Origin: Comamonas flocculans
GTDB lineage: Bacteria > Pseudomonadota > Gammaproteobacteria > Burkholderiales > Burkholderiaceae_C
Assembly (NCBI RefSeq): GCF_007954405.1
Contig: NZ_CP042344.1
Coordinates: forward strand, 1,674,001-1,738,000
Reading direction: 5' to 3'
DNA length: 64,000 nucleotides
Position numbers and translations under genes: made by a program. The notes beneath the pieces are model-generated. The model saw only the letters and a list, made by a program, of their open reading frames with translations. It was not told the DNA's origin and ran no database searches. Of this stretch, positions 17,139-25,398 are shown piece after piece (positions within the stretch are counted from its first letter, which is position 1; each line of letters begins with the position of its first letter).

Positions 17139-18512
17139 CTAGTAGTCAGCCGCTGGTAAGGGGGATCGGCTAGCGCAGGTCTGCGCGCGTGCCGCCAGCG
17201 CCACCAGCACCAGCACCGGCAAGCCCAGCAGCGCCGTGCCGATGAAAAACGGCCCATAGCCGTGGGCATCGACGAACTGCCCCGAAAAGCCCGCCAGCCA
17301 TTTGGGCAGCAGCAGCATCATCGAGGAGAACAGCGCGTACTGCGTGGCCGAATAGCGCACGTTGGTCAGGCCCGACAGGTAGGCGATGAAGGCGGCCGAG
17401 GCAATGCCACCCGCGAGGTTGTCGGCCGAGATCACGCCGATCAGGCCGGTGAGGTCGTGCCCGCGCGTGGCCAGCCAGGCGAACAGCAGGTTGCTGGCGG
17501 CCGAGAGCACCGCGCCGAGCATGAGCACGCGCATCACGCCCAGGCGCATCGAGAGCACGCCGCCCATGAAGGCGCCGGCCAGCGTCATCACCACGCCGAA
17601 GACCTTGGTGACGGCCGCCACCTCGTCCTTGGTGTAGCCCATGTCCACGTAGAAGGGGTTGGCCATGATGCCCATCACCACGTCGCTGATGCGGTAGATG
17701 GCGATGAGCGCCAGGATCAGCGCCGCCTGCCAGCGGTAGCGCTGGATGAAGTCGGCAAAGGGTGCGAGCACGGCGCCCCTGAGCCATTCGCCCAGGTTCT
17801 TCGCCGGCGCGAGCGGGCGCGGCGCGGGCTCGGGCGAGAGCAGCACGGTGAGCGTGCCGACCAGCATCGACGCGGCCATGACCAGGTAGGCGGCGCGCCA
17901 GGCGGCGAGCTGGTAGCCGCCCGCGTCCGCGACCTCGGCGCGCGCCGCAATCCACAACACGCCAGCGCCGGCCCAGATCATCGCGAGCCGGTAGCCCGTC
18001 TGGTAGGTGGCCGCCAGCGCCGCCTGGCGGTCGGTGTCGGCCGATTCGATGCGAAACGCGTCCAGCGCGATGTCCTGGGTGGCCGAGCCAAACGCCACCA
18101 GCAGCGCAAACCACACCATGGGTCCGAGCGCCTCGCGCGGATCGACCAGTGCCATGCCCACGAGGCCCGCGACCACCACGCCCTGCGCCAGCAGCAGCCA
18201 GCTGCGCCGGCGCCCGAGCAGGCGCGTGAGCCCGGGCAGCGCCAGCCGGTCCACCAGCGGCGACCAGGCCCACTTGAAGGCATAGGCAAGGCCCACCCAG
18301 GAGAGGTAGCCGATGGTGGTGCGGTCGATGCCCGCCTCGCGCAGTCGAAACGACAGCGTGCCCAGCACCAGCAGCAGCGGCAGCCCGGCGGCAAAACCCA
18401 GCGTGAGCATGCGCAGGCTGGCGGGCTCCAGATAGACGCGCCAGGCGGCAAGCCAGGAGCGGCGCCCGCCCGATGCGGGCGTGGAGGCTGAAGCGGGAGG
18501 GGGACTGGACAT
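17139..18512 (-). CDS. ampG: AmpG-like MFS permease (muropeptide uptake)
   Basis: A 457-residue inner-membrane protein with about twelve transmembrane segments, of the AmpG/acetyl-CoA transporter branch of the major facilitator superfamily. Typical AmpG features are GFAAGLPLLLVLGTLSFRL, the SWVGLAYAFKWAWSPLVDR loop, GSATQDIALDAFRIE and YQTGYRLAMIWAGAG. AmpG imports GlcNAc-1,6-anhydro-MurNAc peptides for cell-wall recycling. The amgK-like kinase some 9 kb away belongs to a recycling route too, though they are not linked in an operon. The gene is monocistronic and its upstream region is the long gene-poor gap to 19054. Confidence 0.85.
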   Translation of the reverse strand: MSSPPPASASTPASGGRRSWLAAWRVYLEPASLRMLTLGFAAGLPLLLVLGTLSFRLREAGIDRTTIGYLSWVGLAYAFKWAWSPLVDRLALPGLTRLLGRRRSWLLLAQGVVVAGLVGMALVDPREALGPMVWFALLVAFGSATQDIALDAFRIESADTDRQAALAATYQTGYRLAMIWAGAGVLWIAARAEVADAGGYQLAAWRAAYLVMAASMLVGTLTVLLSPEPAPRPLAPAKNLGEWLRGAVLAPFADFIQRYRWQAALILALIAIYRISDVVMGIMANPFYVDMGYTKDEVAAVTKVFGVVMTLAGAFMGGVLSMRLGVMRVLMLGAVLSAASNLLFAWLATRGHDLTGLIGVISADNLAGGIASAAFIAYLSGLTNVRYSATQYALFSSMMLLLPKWLAGFSGQFVDAHGYGPFFIGTALLGLPVLVLVALAARAQTCASRSPLPAADY

Positions 18513-19054
18513 GGGCGTGAACCGGCGCGGGCGGGGCCGTCCATTATCGGCAGGCGCTGGCCAGGCGCGGAGGGGCTGTGAACGGGCTGCGCCCGGCCCA
18601 TGGATGTGGTTCTTTGCGTGGCGGCACGTTTTGCGCCCCGGGGGCCGTTTTTTGCGGGGTCGGTCTCGAAAGGCCTGTCACCGGCTCCGCCGGATGGAAG
18701 ACCAGGCGATTGGCGCCGCCTGCGGCGAAGGCCTTGCCTGGTTCTGACGATTTCCCTGCATGTTGTCGGGCACATGCATTGCCCCAGGGCGGTCTGCATG
18801 CACCTCGCATGTCGGAGTCGGGGCAGTTCGGGGAGGGGCGGTGCTTTTTGCAGCCGGTCGCGGCGGTTATCGGCAAAAAGAGCAATGTTGCAGCCCGACG
18901 GGCTGGGCCCGACATCGATGGCAAGAGCTTGTGCAATGGTGCAGCCGGTACTTCTTTTGTCCGCTGTGGGAAATAGGGCAAATGCCTCACGAAATTTCCC
19001 GGGACGGACGGCGCACCGTATCCATCCATTTCAATCCATGATCAAGGAGATAGC
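18513..19054. other. Gene-poor interval with unusual sequence
   Basis: The stretch holds several short frames (up to about 150 codons) on both strands but none with a recognisable domain, ribosome site or consistent codon bias. The half nearest 19054 is less GC-rich than neighbouring genes. It contains the upstream regions of ampG (minus) and of the phosphotriesterase-family gene (plus, with AAGGAG seven bases before its ATG). I see no RNA gene in it. Confidence 0.5.
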
Positions 19055-20167
19055 ATGAGAATGAGAACACTGTGGTTGCCGCTGGTCGTCGGCGCGGCCC
19101 TGGTTGCCTGCGGCGGCGGGTCCGATGGCAATGCCCTGCCGGATATCAGCGGGAAAGTGCTGACCGTGAATGGACCCATGGAGCCGGCCAAACTGGGCAT
19201 TACCTTGCCGCATGAGCATATTTTCATCAACTTCGCGCCGCTCGACCATATCGTGCCGGAGCCGACGGATATCAACGTCTTGACGCCGGACAGAAACCCG
19301 GGCGGCCTGACCTATTATCCCGACGCATTGGAGGAAATTGAGCGTTTCAAGGATTTCGGCGGTGGCACGATTGTCGACGTGACGAATTTCGGCCTGTCTC
19401 GCGATCCGAACGCGCTGAAGAAAATATCGGACGAATCCGGCCTGAATGTCATCATGGGCGCGGGCGTCTATATGCGGCCATTTCACCCGGCCGACATGGA
19501 CAAGGTGACGGTCGAGGAATTGACGCAAATCATCGTCGACGATGTGACGGTCGGCGCGCAGGGGACGGAGATCCGCTCCGGCGTCATCGGAGAGATCGGC
19601 CTTGGCGATTTCTCCACGCCCGACACGCTGATCGACAACGAGGTCAAGAGCGTGACCGCCGCCGCGCGCGCTTCGCGCCTGACCGGGGCGCCGATCAACC
19701 TGCACACCTTCGTGACCGAGCGGGCTGCGCACGAGGTGCTCGACATCCTGGAGAAAGAAGGCGTCGATCTGAACCACGTGACCATGTCGCACGTCGGCGG
19801 CAGCGCCAGTTTCGACATGGATGCGATCGTCAGGTTGATAGACCGCGGCGTGTACGTCGAGCGCGACTTCCTCGGGCAGGCGCCTGGCTCTGCCATGGGC
19901 GGCTCCAGGCCGGAGCAGGTCGCCGACTGGGTCGTTGAACTGGCGGCCAGGGGGGACAAGTACGCCAAGCGCATTCTGCTGTCCCATGACATCTGCATTC
20001 AGGACCAGTTGTACATGAACCAGGGCGGTGGCTACGCCTACATCCTGGAAAAGGTCGTGCCTTTGCTGGAAGGCAGGGTCAGCGCGGGCGTCATCGACGA
20101 CATCCTCAAGAACAACCCGCAGCGCGCGCTGGCTTTCACCAGGCCGCAAGAGCTGCGCAAGAGCTGA
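19055..20167 (+). CDS. Phosphotriesterase-family metal-dependent hydrolase, lipoprotein
   Basis: A 370-residue amidohydrolase-fold protein carrying a lipoprotein signal (lipobox LVAC, C19), so membrane-anchored outside the cytoplasm. The binuclear metal site of the PTE family is complete: H53 and H55 in PHEHIF, E180 in IGEIG, H217 in NLHTF, H246 in MSHVGGS and D312 in LSHDIC. Glutamate instead of carboxylated lysine as bridging ligand is the pattern of PTE-homology proteins and lactonase-like relatives rather than organophosphate hydrolases. The substrate is unknown; a lactone or ester is likely. ATG 19055 has AGGAG upstream. Its first half uses more A/T-ending codons than flanking genes. A 13-bp hairpin follows. 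Confidence 0.82.
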   Translation: MRMRTLWLPLVVGAALVACGGGSDGNALPDISGKVLTVNGPMEPAKLGITLPHEHIFINFAPLDHIVPEPTDINVLTPDRNPGGLTYYPDALEEIERFKDFGGGTIVDVTNFGLSRDPNALKKISDESGLNVIMGAGVYMRPFHPADMDKVTVEELTQIIVDDVTVGAQGTEIRSGVIGEIGLGDFSTPDTLIDNEVKSVTAAARASRLTGAPINLHTFVTERAAHEVLDILEKEGVDLNHVTMSHVGGSASFDMDAIVRLIDRGVYVERDFLGQAPGSAMGGSRPEQVADWVVELAARGDKYAKRILLSHDICIQDQLYMNQGGGYAYILEKVVPLLEGRVSAGVIDDILKNNPQRALAFTRPQELRKS

Positions 20168-20176
20168 GGCGCTTGC

Positions 20177-20215
20177 GCGAACAGGTGCCCCGCGAGGGGC
20201 GCGGCACCTGTTCGC
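20177..20215 (+). terminator. 13-bp perfect hairpin after the phosphotriesterase-family gene
   Basis: GCGAACAGGTGCC (20177-20189) and GGCACCTGTTCGC (20203-20215) are perfectly inverted around a 13-base loop, beginning ten bases after the stop codon. No T-run follows. Confidence 0.6.
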
Positions 20216-20349
20216 CGCCCGGGGCGGGCCGAGCAACTGCCCCGCATCCCGTTGGCCATCGGCGCCGCGCTGACCTTGCACGGAGCTGGGCCAGCGGCCG
20301 CGCAATGCAGGGGCCGGGTCGCGCGATCGGGATTCTCTGGCTCAATCTG

Positions 20350-20395
20350 GATGAAATTGGGCTCCAGCGCTTGTGGGGCAAGCGCTGAAAGCTAT
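20350..20395 (+). repeat. Dispersed palindromic repeat A, copy 4
   Basis: The copy runs from GATGAAATTGGGCTCCAGCG through CTTG and GGCAAGCGCTG to AAGCTAT. The arms CAGCGCTTG and CAAGCGCTG are perfectly inverted. Orientation as copy 1. Confidence 0.7.
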
Positions 20396-20508
20396 GGGAG
20401 AGCTAGCATTTCAGGCTGCATCAGCAAGTCCTGGCGACTCCTGGTGCGCTCTCGATTTATGGGATATTTCGCCCCTTGCCCCAGGCGTGTGCCCCATTCC
20501 CCTGTTTC

Positions 20509-21396
20509 ATGACGACAGCCCCCACCTCCTCGCGCGGCGTTCTGCTGGTGCTGTTTGCCGCCATGCTCTGGGGCAGCACCGGCACGGCGCAGGCGCTCGC
20601 GCCCTCGGGGCTGTCGTCCTATTGGGTGGGGGCGCTGCGCGTGGCGCTGGCGGCAGGCTTCTTCGTGCTGCTGGCGCTGCGCTCGCCGGTGCAGCGCGGG
20701 CCCTGGCCGTGGACGCGGCTGCTGCTGGCGGCGGTGTGCATCGCGGCCTACAACCTCAGTTTTTTCGCCGGGGTGCGCGCCAGCGGCGTGGCGCTGGGCA
20801 CGGCGATTGCCGTGGGCAGCGCGCCGATCTGGGCGGGGCTGATCCAAACCCTGGTGCAACGGCGCCTGCCGCCGCCGCTGTGGTGGCTGGGCACCCTGGT
20901 GAGCGTGGCCAGCGGCGCGCTGATGACTCTGGCGCAGGGCGAGCAGCTGCAGCTCACGCCCGCGGGCGTGGCGCTGTGCCTGACGGCGGGCCTGTCCTAT
21001 GCCAGCTACACCCTGCTGAACAAGGGCCTGGTGCTGCATCTGGGCGCGGCCTGGACCAACCTCGGCGTGTTCGGCGTCGCCGGGCTGCTGTCGGTGCCGG
21101 CCGCGTGGTGGCTGAGCGGGCCGCTGCCCGCGCTCGGCGGCAGCTGGGGCGTGGTGCTGTTCCTCGGGCTGGTGAGCACGGGCCTGGCCTATCTGCTGTT
21201 TTCCAGCGGGCTGCGCCATATTTCGGGCGCCACCGGCGTGACGCTGGCCCTGGCCGAGCCGGTGACGGCCTTCGTGCTGGCGGTGCTGGTGGTCGGCGAA
21301 TTTCAGCCGCTTGCTGCCTGGCTGGGGCTGGCCGGCGTGGTCGCTGGGCTGTTGATGGTGGTGCGCGCCGAGCTCAGGGCCGGCGCGGCACGATGA
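20509..21396 (+). CDS. EamA/DMT-family transporter
   Basis: A 295-residue inner-membrane protein with ten predicted transmembrane segments arranged as two EamA repeats (about 10-140 and 155-290). It shows the AAMLWGSTGTAQAL start of repeat one and the GLAYLLFSSGLRHISGATGVTLALAEPV stretch of repeat two. DMT carriers of this group export amino acids or other metabolites; the substrate cannot be assigned. ATG 20509 is chosen so that the product starts just before the first membrane helix. Its stop overlaps a possible ATG (21393) of the following peptidase gene, suggesting co-transcription. Confidence 0.85.
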   Translation: MTTAPTSSRGVLLVLFAAMLWGSTGTAQALAPSGLSSYWVGALRVALAAGFFVLLALRSPVQRGPWPWTRLLLAAVCIAAYNLSFFAGVRASGVALGTAIAVGSAPIWAGLIQTLVQRRLPPPLWWLGTLVSVASGALMTLAQGEQLQLTPAGVALCLTAGLSYASYTLLNKGLVLHLGAAWTNLGVFGVAGLLSVPAAWWLSGPLPALGGSWGVVLFLGLVSTGLAYLLFSSGLRHISGATGVTLALAEPVTAFVLAVLVVGEFQPLAAWLGLAGVVAGLLMVVRAELRAGAAR

Positions 21397-21440
21397 AGTT
21401 TCAGGGCAAGAGACAAGAAACGAAAGCAGGAAGACGGCAG

Positions 21441-22250
21441 ATGGTGGGACGGCGCGCATTCGTGCTGGGCCTGGGCGGCCTGGGGGCGGGCTCGGCGCTC
21501 GCGCAGGTGGACGTGGGTTCGGCCTCGTCCATGGCGCGGCTGGTGCCGGCGCAGACGCTGGAGCGGGCCGCCGCCGAGCAATACGCCGAGCTGCTGGCGC
21601 AGGCGCGCCGCCAAGGGGTGCTGGCGCGCATGCAGGATCCGCAGCTGCTGCAGTTGCACGCGGTGGCGCGCAAGCTGATCCCTTTCGCCCTGCAATGGAA
21701 TGAGCGCTCCCGCGCCTGGCGCTGGGAGGTCAACCTGATTCGCAGCCGCGAGGTCAACGCCTTTTGCATGCCGGGCGGCAAGATCGTCTTCCATGCCGGC
21801 ATCCTCGACCGCCTGCGGCTCAGCGAGGACGAGATCGCGATGGTGATGGGCCACGAGATGGCGCATGCGCTGCGCGAGCATGCGCGCGAACGCCTGGCCA
21901 AGACGCAGGCGACGAACATCGGCATCAACCTCGGCGCCCAGCTGCTCGGGCTGGGCGACCTGGGGCGCATGGCGGCGCACCTGGGCGGGCAGCTGCTCAC
22001 GCTCAAGTTCAGCCGCTCCGACGAGCGCGAGGCCGACCTGGTCGGCCTGGAGCTGGCCGCGCGCGCGGGCTACGACCCGCAGGCCGCGCTGAGCCTGTGG
22101 CGCAAGATGGGCGAGGTGAGCGGTGCGGGCGGCGCGGGTTTTCTTTCCACCCACCCGGCGGGGCCCGAGCGCATCGCCAGCCTGCAGAAGAACCTGCCCA
22201 AGGTGCAGCCGCTGTACGAGCAGGCGCGTACCCGGCAGGCGGGGCAGTAG
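21441..22250 (+). CDS. M48-family metallopeptidase, exported
   Basis: A zinc peptidase of about 269 residues. The N-terminus GRRAFVLGLGGLGAGSALAQ has a twin-arginine pair and a signal cleavage site near residue 21, so a periplasmic protein is expected. The zinc motif HEMAH lies at 138-142 and the third ligand glutamate in SDEREADLVG at about 190. It belongs to the BepA/LoiP-like M48 group that acts in envelope protein quality control; the substrate is unknown. ATG 21441 has AGGAAG upstream. ATG 21393 would add 16 residues and overlap the transporter stop. The gene converges with the GntR regulator. Confidence 0.83.
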   Translation: MVGRRAFVLGLGGLGAGSALAQVDVGSASSMARLVPAQTLERAAAEQYAELLAQARRQGVLARMQDPQLLQLHAVARKLIPFALQWNERSRAWRWEVNLIRSREVNAFCMPGGKIVFHAGILDRLRLSEDEIAMVMGHEMAHALREHARERLAKTQATNIGINLGAQLLGLGDLGRMAAHLGGQLLTLKFSRSDEREADLVGLELAARAGYDPQAALSLWRKMGEVSGAGGAGFLSTHPAGPERIASLQKNLPKVQPLYEQARTRQAGQ

Positions 22251-22261
22251 GCAGCCTTCGA

Positions 22262-22358
22262 ATTCCAGATCAGCCGATCGCTTTGTCGGCTTCGCTTGCC
22301 GTGCGGCAGCAGCCCTGTCTGCGCTTCGCCTTCGCGTGCCCGGTCGATCATCTGGAAT
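22262..22358. terminator. Inverted repeat between convergent genes
   Basis: ATTCCAGAT (22262-22270) and ATCTGGAAT (22350-22358) are inverted across a GC-rich 79-base loop that may fold further. It sits between the stops of the peptidase and GntR genes and may serve as a shared transcript end. Confidence 0.35.
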
Positions 22359-22363
22359 CGGAA

Positions 22364-23119
22364 TCAGGCCAGCAGCGCCTCGCCGACCTGGTGGGCGTCG
22401 GCGCTGGGCAGGGTGATGCGGCCCTCGCGCAGCGCGCGGATCAGCGCGTCGGGCGTGGCGCGGATGTGCGCTTCCAGCGCCAGCGCGGCGCGCGCGTCCT
22501 GGCCGGCCATTGCGTATTCGTAGATCTCGGTGTGCTCGGCATGCACCTCGCGCTGGCTGCCGGGCAGGTGCATGCCCACGCTGCGGTAGCGCTCGCTGTG
22601 GCGCGAGAGCAGGCGCAGCACGCGCAGCGTCCAGGGCGAGGCGTGGCCCGAGAGCAGTGCCTCGTGAAAGCGCAGGTTGAGCAGCTCCCATTCGCGCCGG
22701 CGCGCGGGCACGATGGGCTCGGCGTGCGACAGCGCGGCGTAGGCGGCCTGCACCGCCTCGCGCCAGGCGCTGTCGCCCGCCTGGATGGACTGGCGCAGCG
22801 CCTCGGTCTCGATCTGCACGCGCAGCCGGGTGATGTCTTCCAGCTCTTCCAGCGCGATCGGCGCGACGCGAAAGCCGCGCTGGCCCTCGGCGACGACGAG
22901 CGCGTCGCTCACCAGCCGGGTGATGGCCTCGCGCAGCGTGCCGGCGCTGACCTCGTAATGGTCCTTGAGGTGCTCCACGCGCAGCTTCTCGCCGGGCGCC
23001 AGGCGTCCTTCGATGATGTCGGCGCGCAGTTGTTCGTAGGCGCGCTCTATCAGCGTGCGCGCGCCGCCGTTCTGGCCGTTGGCGCCAAGGCTGTGGGGGG
23101 TGATGCTGCGTTTGGCCAT
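22364..23119 (-). CDS. GntR/FadR-subfamily regulator (FCD domain), AphS/PhcS-like
   Basis: A 251-residue repressor-type regulator with an N-terminal winged helix (about 20-90; the motif LKDHYEVSAGTLREAITRL is typical) and a helical FCD ligand domain (about 100-225). It starts five bases after the stop of the sigma54 activator gene and is probably co-transcribed with it. In Comamonas phenol clusters a GntR protein (AphS/PhcS) at this position represses phenol hydroxylase genes. That parallel suggests the same job here but is inferred from family and context only. The ligand is unknown. Confidence 0.82.
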   Translation of the reverse strand: MAKRSITPHSLGANGQNGGARTLIERAYEQLRADIIEGRLAPGEKLRVEHLKDHYEVSAGTLREAITRLVSDALVVAEGQRGFRVAPIALEELEDITRLRVQIETEALRQSIQAGDSAWREAVQAAYAALSHAEPIVPARRREWELLNLRFHEALLSGHASPWTLRVLRLLSRHSERYRSVGMHLPGSQREVHAEHTEIYEYAMAGQDARAALALEAHIRATPDALIRALREGRITLPSADAHQVGEALLA

Positions 23120-23124
23120 GGCGC

Positions 23125-24825
23125 TCAGCTTTCTCGGATCTTGCTCAGGCGGTAACTCAGTTGCGCGCGCGTGAGGCCCAGCAGCCGCGCCGCCGCCGCC
23201 AGGTTGCCCTTGCTGCGCGTCACCGCTTCCTCGATCAGGCCGCGCTCCATCTGCTGCAGGCCCAGGCCCTGGCCCAGCACCTGCTCCAGCAGCGCGCCGC
23301 CCGCCGGTTTGGCCTGGGCCGAGCGCAGCCGTCCCGAGGCCTCCAGCGTATGCGCGCCGGCGCTGTCGGTGAGCCGGGCGTGCTGGGCAAACAGGTGCTG
23401 TGCCTGCAGCGGCTGGCCCACGTCGGCCAGGATCACGCCGCGCTCGATCAGGTTTTCCATCTCGCGCACATTGCCCGGCCAGGCGTATTCGCGCAGCGCC
23501 AGCAGGGCCTCGTCGGTGAAGCCGTTCACATGCTTGTCGTGCTGGCTGGCAAAGCGCTGCAGCAGGTGCTGGGCAAAGGCCTCGATGTCCTGCCTGCGCT
23601 CGCGCAGCGGCGGGATGCGGATGGGATAGACGTTGATGCGGTAGTACAGGTCTTCGCGAAAGCGCCCGGCGCGCACCGCTTCCAGCAGGTCCACATGGGT
23701 GGCGGCGACCAGGCGCACGTCCACCTGGCGCGGCTGCGAGGAGCCCAGGCGCTCCACCTGCCCGTCCTGCAGCACGCGCAAGAGCTTGGCCTGCGCCGGC
23801 AGCGGCAGCTCGCCGAGCTCATCCAGGAACAGCGTGCCGCCGTGCGCGCGCTCGAAGCGCCCGGCGCGCGCCGCGTCGGCGCCGGTGTAGGCGCCCTTTT
23901 CGGTGCCGAAGAGTTCGGATTCAACCAGATCGCCGGGCAGCGCCGCGCAGTTCACCGCCACGAAGGGCTTGGCCGCGCGCGGGCCCAGGGCGTGCAGGGC
24001 GCGGGCAAAACGCTCCTTGCCGGTGCCCGTCTCCCCCGTCAGCAGCACGGTGACCTGGGTGTCCGCGGCCTTGCGCAGCAGCGTGGTGGCGGCGGTGAAG
24101 CCCGGCGAGCGCCCGATCATCGGGCCCAGCGCGTCCACCGGGGTTTCGGGCGCGTCGTCGGCCGGCATGCGGCTGAACCAGGCGGCGACGGCGGGCGTGC
24201 CTTCGCTCGGCGGCAGGGCGTCGCTGTCGTAGTCGCGCGCCAGCAGCTCGCCCTCGCCGTCGGGCCAATCGGCCACCGGCCAGCCCTCGATGCGGCAGTG
24301 CGCATGGCCGCTGCCCACGCAGGCCACTTCCTTGTAGAGCACGGGGCGCCCCATGAAGGCGCTGGTATAGCCCGAGGCATAGCCCAGCAGCATCCAGCAC
24401 ACCGGGTCTTTCTGCGGCCCGAAATCGCGCAGGTGCGACTCCACCTCCCAGGAATGGTCCCAGCGGAAGATGCCGTGAAAGCGCCCTTCGCCGACATCGA
24501 GCTGCAGCAGTTCGGGCGTGACCTGGACGGCGCCTTCGAGCATGTGCAATTGCGGCCCCACGGCAAACATCGAGAAAATGTCCTCGCTGGCACGCAAACG
24601 CCGTGCCAGCGCCGCGTCGCGCTCGCCCGAGGCGTAGCCCGCGCGCAACAGCAGCCGGCGCGTGCCCGCCATGCCCAGGGCCTGCACCATCTCGCGGCGC
24701 AGCGTGCCGAGCGAGGCCGCATGCATCAACACCATGCGCTGGCCGGCAAGCCAGATGCGACCGTCGGCCGACGAGAAGCGCACCTGGCGGCGCAGGTCGG
24801 CATCCGACGGCAGGGTGGCGGGCAT
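23125..24825 (-). CDS. dmpR: XylR/DmpR-type sigma54-dependent activator of phenol catabolism
   Basis: A 566-residue activator that senses aromatic effectors directly and drives sigma54 transcription. Domains in order are the XylR_N sensory domain (about 12-115), V4R domain with C143, C169 and C177 (about 130-190), B linker, AAA+ ATPase (about 235-400) and a Fis-type helix-turn-helix (about 525-565, [21 protein letters not shown]). The ATPase has Walker A GETGTGK (264-270), the sigma54-contact loop GAYTGA (311-316) and Walker [11 protein letters not shown]. It is divergent from the phenol hydroxylase operon, whose leader carries a -24/-12 promoter and candidate upstream activator sites. Phenol or methylphenols are the likely effectors. 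The Comamonas counterpart is called AphR. Confidence 0.92.
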   Translation of the reverse strand: MPATLPSDADLRRQVRFSSADGRIWLAGQRMVLMHAASLGTLRREMVQALGMAGTRRLLLRAGYASGERDAALARRLRASEDIFSMFAVGPQLHMLEGAVQVTPELLQLDVGEGRFHGIFRWDHSWEVESHLRDFGPQKDPVCWMLLGYASGYTSAFMGRPVLYKEVACVGSGHAHCRIEGWPVADWPDGEGELLARDYDSDALPPSEGTPAVAAWFSRMPADDAPETPVDALGPMIGRSPGFTAATTLLRKAADTQVTVLLTGETGTGKERFARALHALGPRAAKPFVAVNCAALPGDLVESELFGTEKGAYTGADAARAGRFERAHGGTLFLDELGELPLPAQAKLLRVLQDGQVERLGSSQPRQVDVRLVAATHVDLLEAVRAGRFREDLYYRINVYPIRIPPLRERRQDIEAFAQHLLQRFASQHDKHVNGFTDEALLALREYAWPGNVREMENLIERGVILADVGQPLQAQHLFAQHARLTDSAGAHTLEASGRLRSAQAKPAGGALLEQVLGQGLGLQQMERGLIEEAVTRSKGNLAAAARLLGLTRAQLSYRLSKIRES

Positions 24826-24869
24826 GGGTGTTCAAATCTCGATAAGTTGAGGTGCTGAGCGACCGGAAA

Positions 24870-24880
24870 TTGATGAAATC
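24870..24880 (+). promoter_or_regulatory. Candidate activator-binding site 1
   Basis: TTGATGAAATC matches the XylR/DmpR half-site pattern TTGANCAAATC at all but one position. It lies about 170 bases before the -24 element, within the normal range for an enhancer-type site. Confidence 0.4.
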
Positions 24881-24956
24881 ATGAAATCCGTAGTGCAGCA
24901 ATGATGCAAATGATCAATTCAAAACGCAAGGCCTTTGCCAGCGGCTTGGCAGAAAT

Positions 24957-24970
24957 TTGATCTTCCTCAA
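24957..24970. promoter_or_regulatory. Candidate activator-binding site 2
   Basis: TTGATCTTCCTCAA is an imperfect palindrome (TTGA, six bases, TCAA) about 70 bases before the -24 element. Its form resembles XylR/DmpR upstream activator sites. Confidence 0.35.
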
Positions 24971-25036
24971 CTTGGGCCTCGGCGGCTTAGGGGTTTACCC
25001 GCGAATTTTCGGGCTTTCGGTCATTTTCTCGATAAC

Positions 25037-25052
25037 TGGCACGCTAGCTGCA
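25037..25052 (+). promoter_or_regulatory. Sigma54 (-24/-12) promoter of the phenol operon
   Basis: TGGCACGCTAGCTGCA has GG at 25038-25039 and GC at 25050-25051 with the required ten bases between. It matches the consensus TGGCAC-N5-TTGCA except for one base. The divergent activator gene is sigma54-dependent, which supports the call. Transcription should begin near 25063. Confidence 0.85.
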
Positions 25053-25063
25053 TGGTCATGGGC

Positions 25064-25357
25064 ATGACCGAAGCAGCCCAAACCCCCACCCCCGAGCACT
25101 TTGACGTGTCGCTGCGCTTCATCCGCATCGTGGAGGAGCACCGCAATGGTCTGGTCGAGTTCGAGTTTGCCGCGGGCGAACCCGACCTGTACGTCGAATT
25201 GATCCTGCCACGCGCGGAGTTCGAGGATTTCTGCCGGATGCAGGGCGTGGAGCCCACGCACGGGCGCCTGCCCCAGCACGAACACGACAGCCTGGATGCG
25301 CACTGGGACTGGAACCTGCGCGATGCGCGCGAGCACCACCTGCGCCAGCCGTCCTGA
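25064..25357 (+). CDS. dmpK: Phenol hydroxylase accessory subunit DmpK
   Basis: A 97-residue homologue of DmpK/TomA0, the small component needed to assemble active phenol hydroxylase (by family knowledge it aids formation of the iron-loaded oxygenase). It keeps the family core RFIRI...GLVEFEFA.GEPDLYVELILPR and the ending FCRMQGVEPTHG. The start is hard to fix: ATG 25064 gives the normal N-terminus MTEAAQ...PEHFD, but the sigma54 promoter predicts a transcript beginning at about 25063, so the mRNA would have almost no leader. ATGs at 25052 and 25058 lie inside or just after the promoter and are unlikely. It is the first gene of the operon. Confidence 0.85.
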   Translation: MTEAAQTPTPEHFDVSLRFIRIVEEHRNGLVEFEFAAGEPDLYVELILPRAEFEDFCRMQGVEPTHGRLPQHEHDSLDAHWDWNLRDAREHHLRQPS

Positions 25358-25398
25358 ATCGCCTTCCCCATTCATAGCAAAACGAGGAGACCTGTTTC

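Larger units (their letters stand above)
20168..20508. other. Intergenic stretch with hairpin and repeat A
   Basis: This 341-base gap holds the hairpin at 20177-20215 and a copy of repeat A at 20350-20395. I see no gene in the rest. The final part must carry the promoter of the EamA transporter gene, but no clear consensus was recognised. Confidence 0.5.

Noticed and set aside
18544..19058. Several short frames in the gap before the phosphotriesterase-family gene
   Set aside because: They overlap each other on both strands, lack ribosome sites and recognisable domains, and do not share the codon bias of neighbouring genes.
22251..22363. Small RNA gene between the peptidase and GntR genes
   Set aside because: Only a weak fold-back between two convergent stops is visible, which fits a shared transcript end; no promoter or conserved RNA pattern was recognised.
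25052..25063. ATG 25052 or 25058 as start of dmpK
   Set aside because: Both lie at or directly after the -12 element of the sigma54 promoter, upstream of the predicted transcript start.
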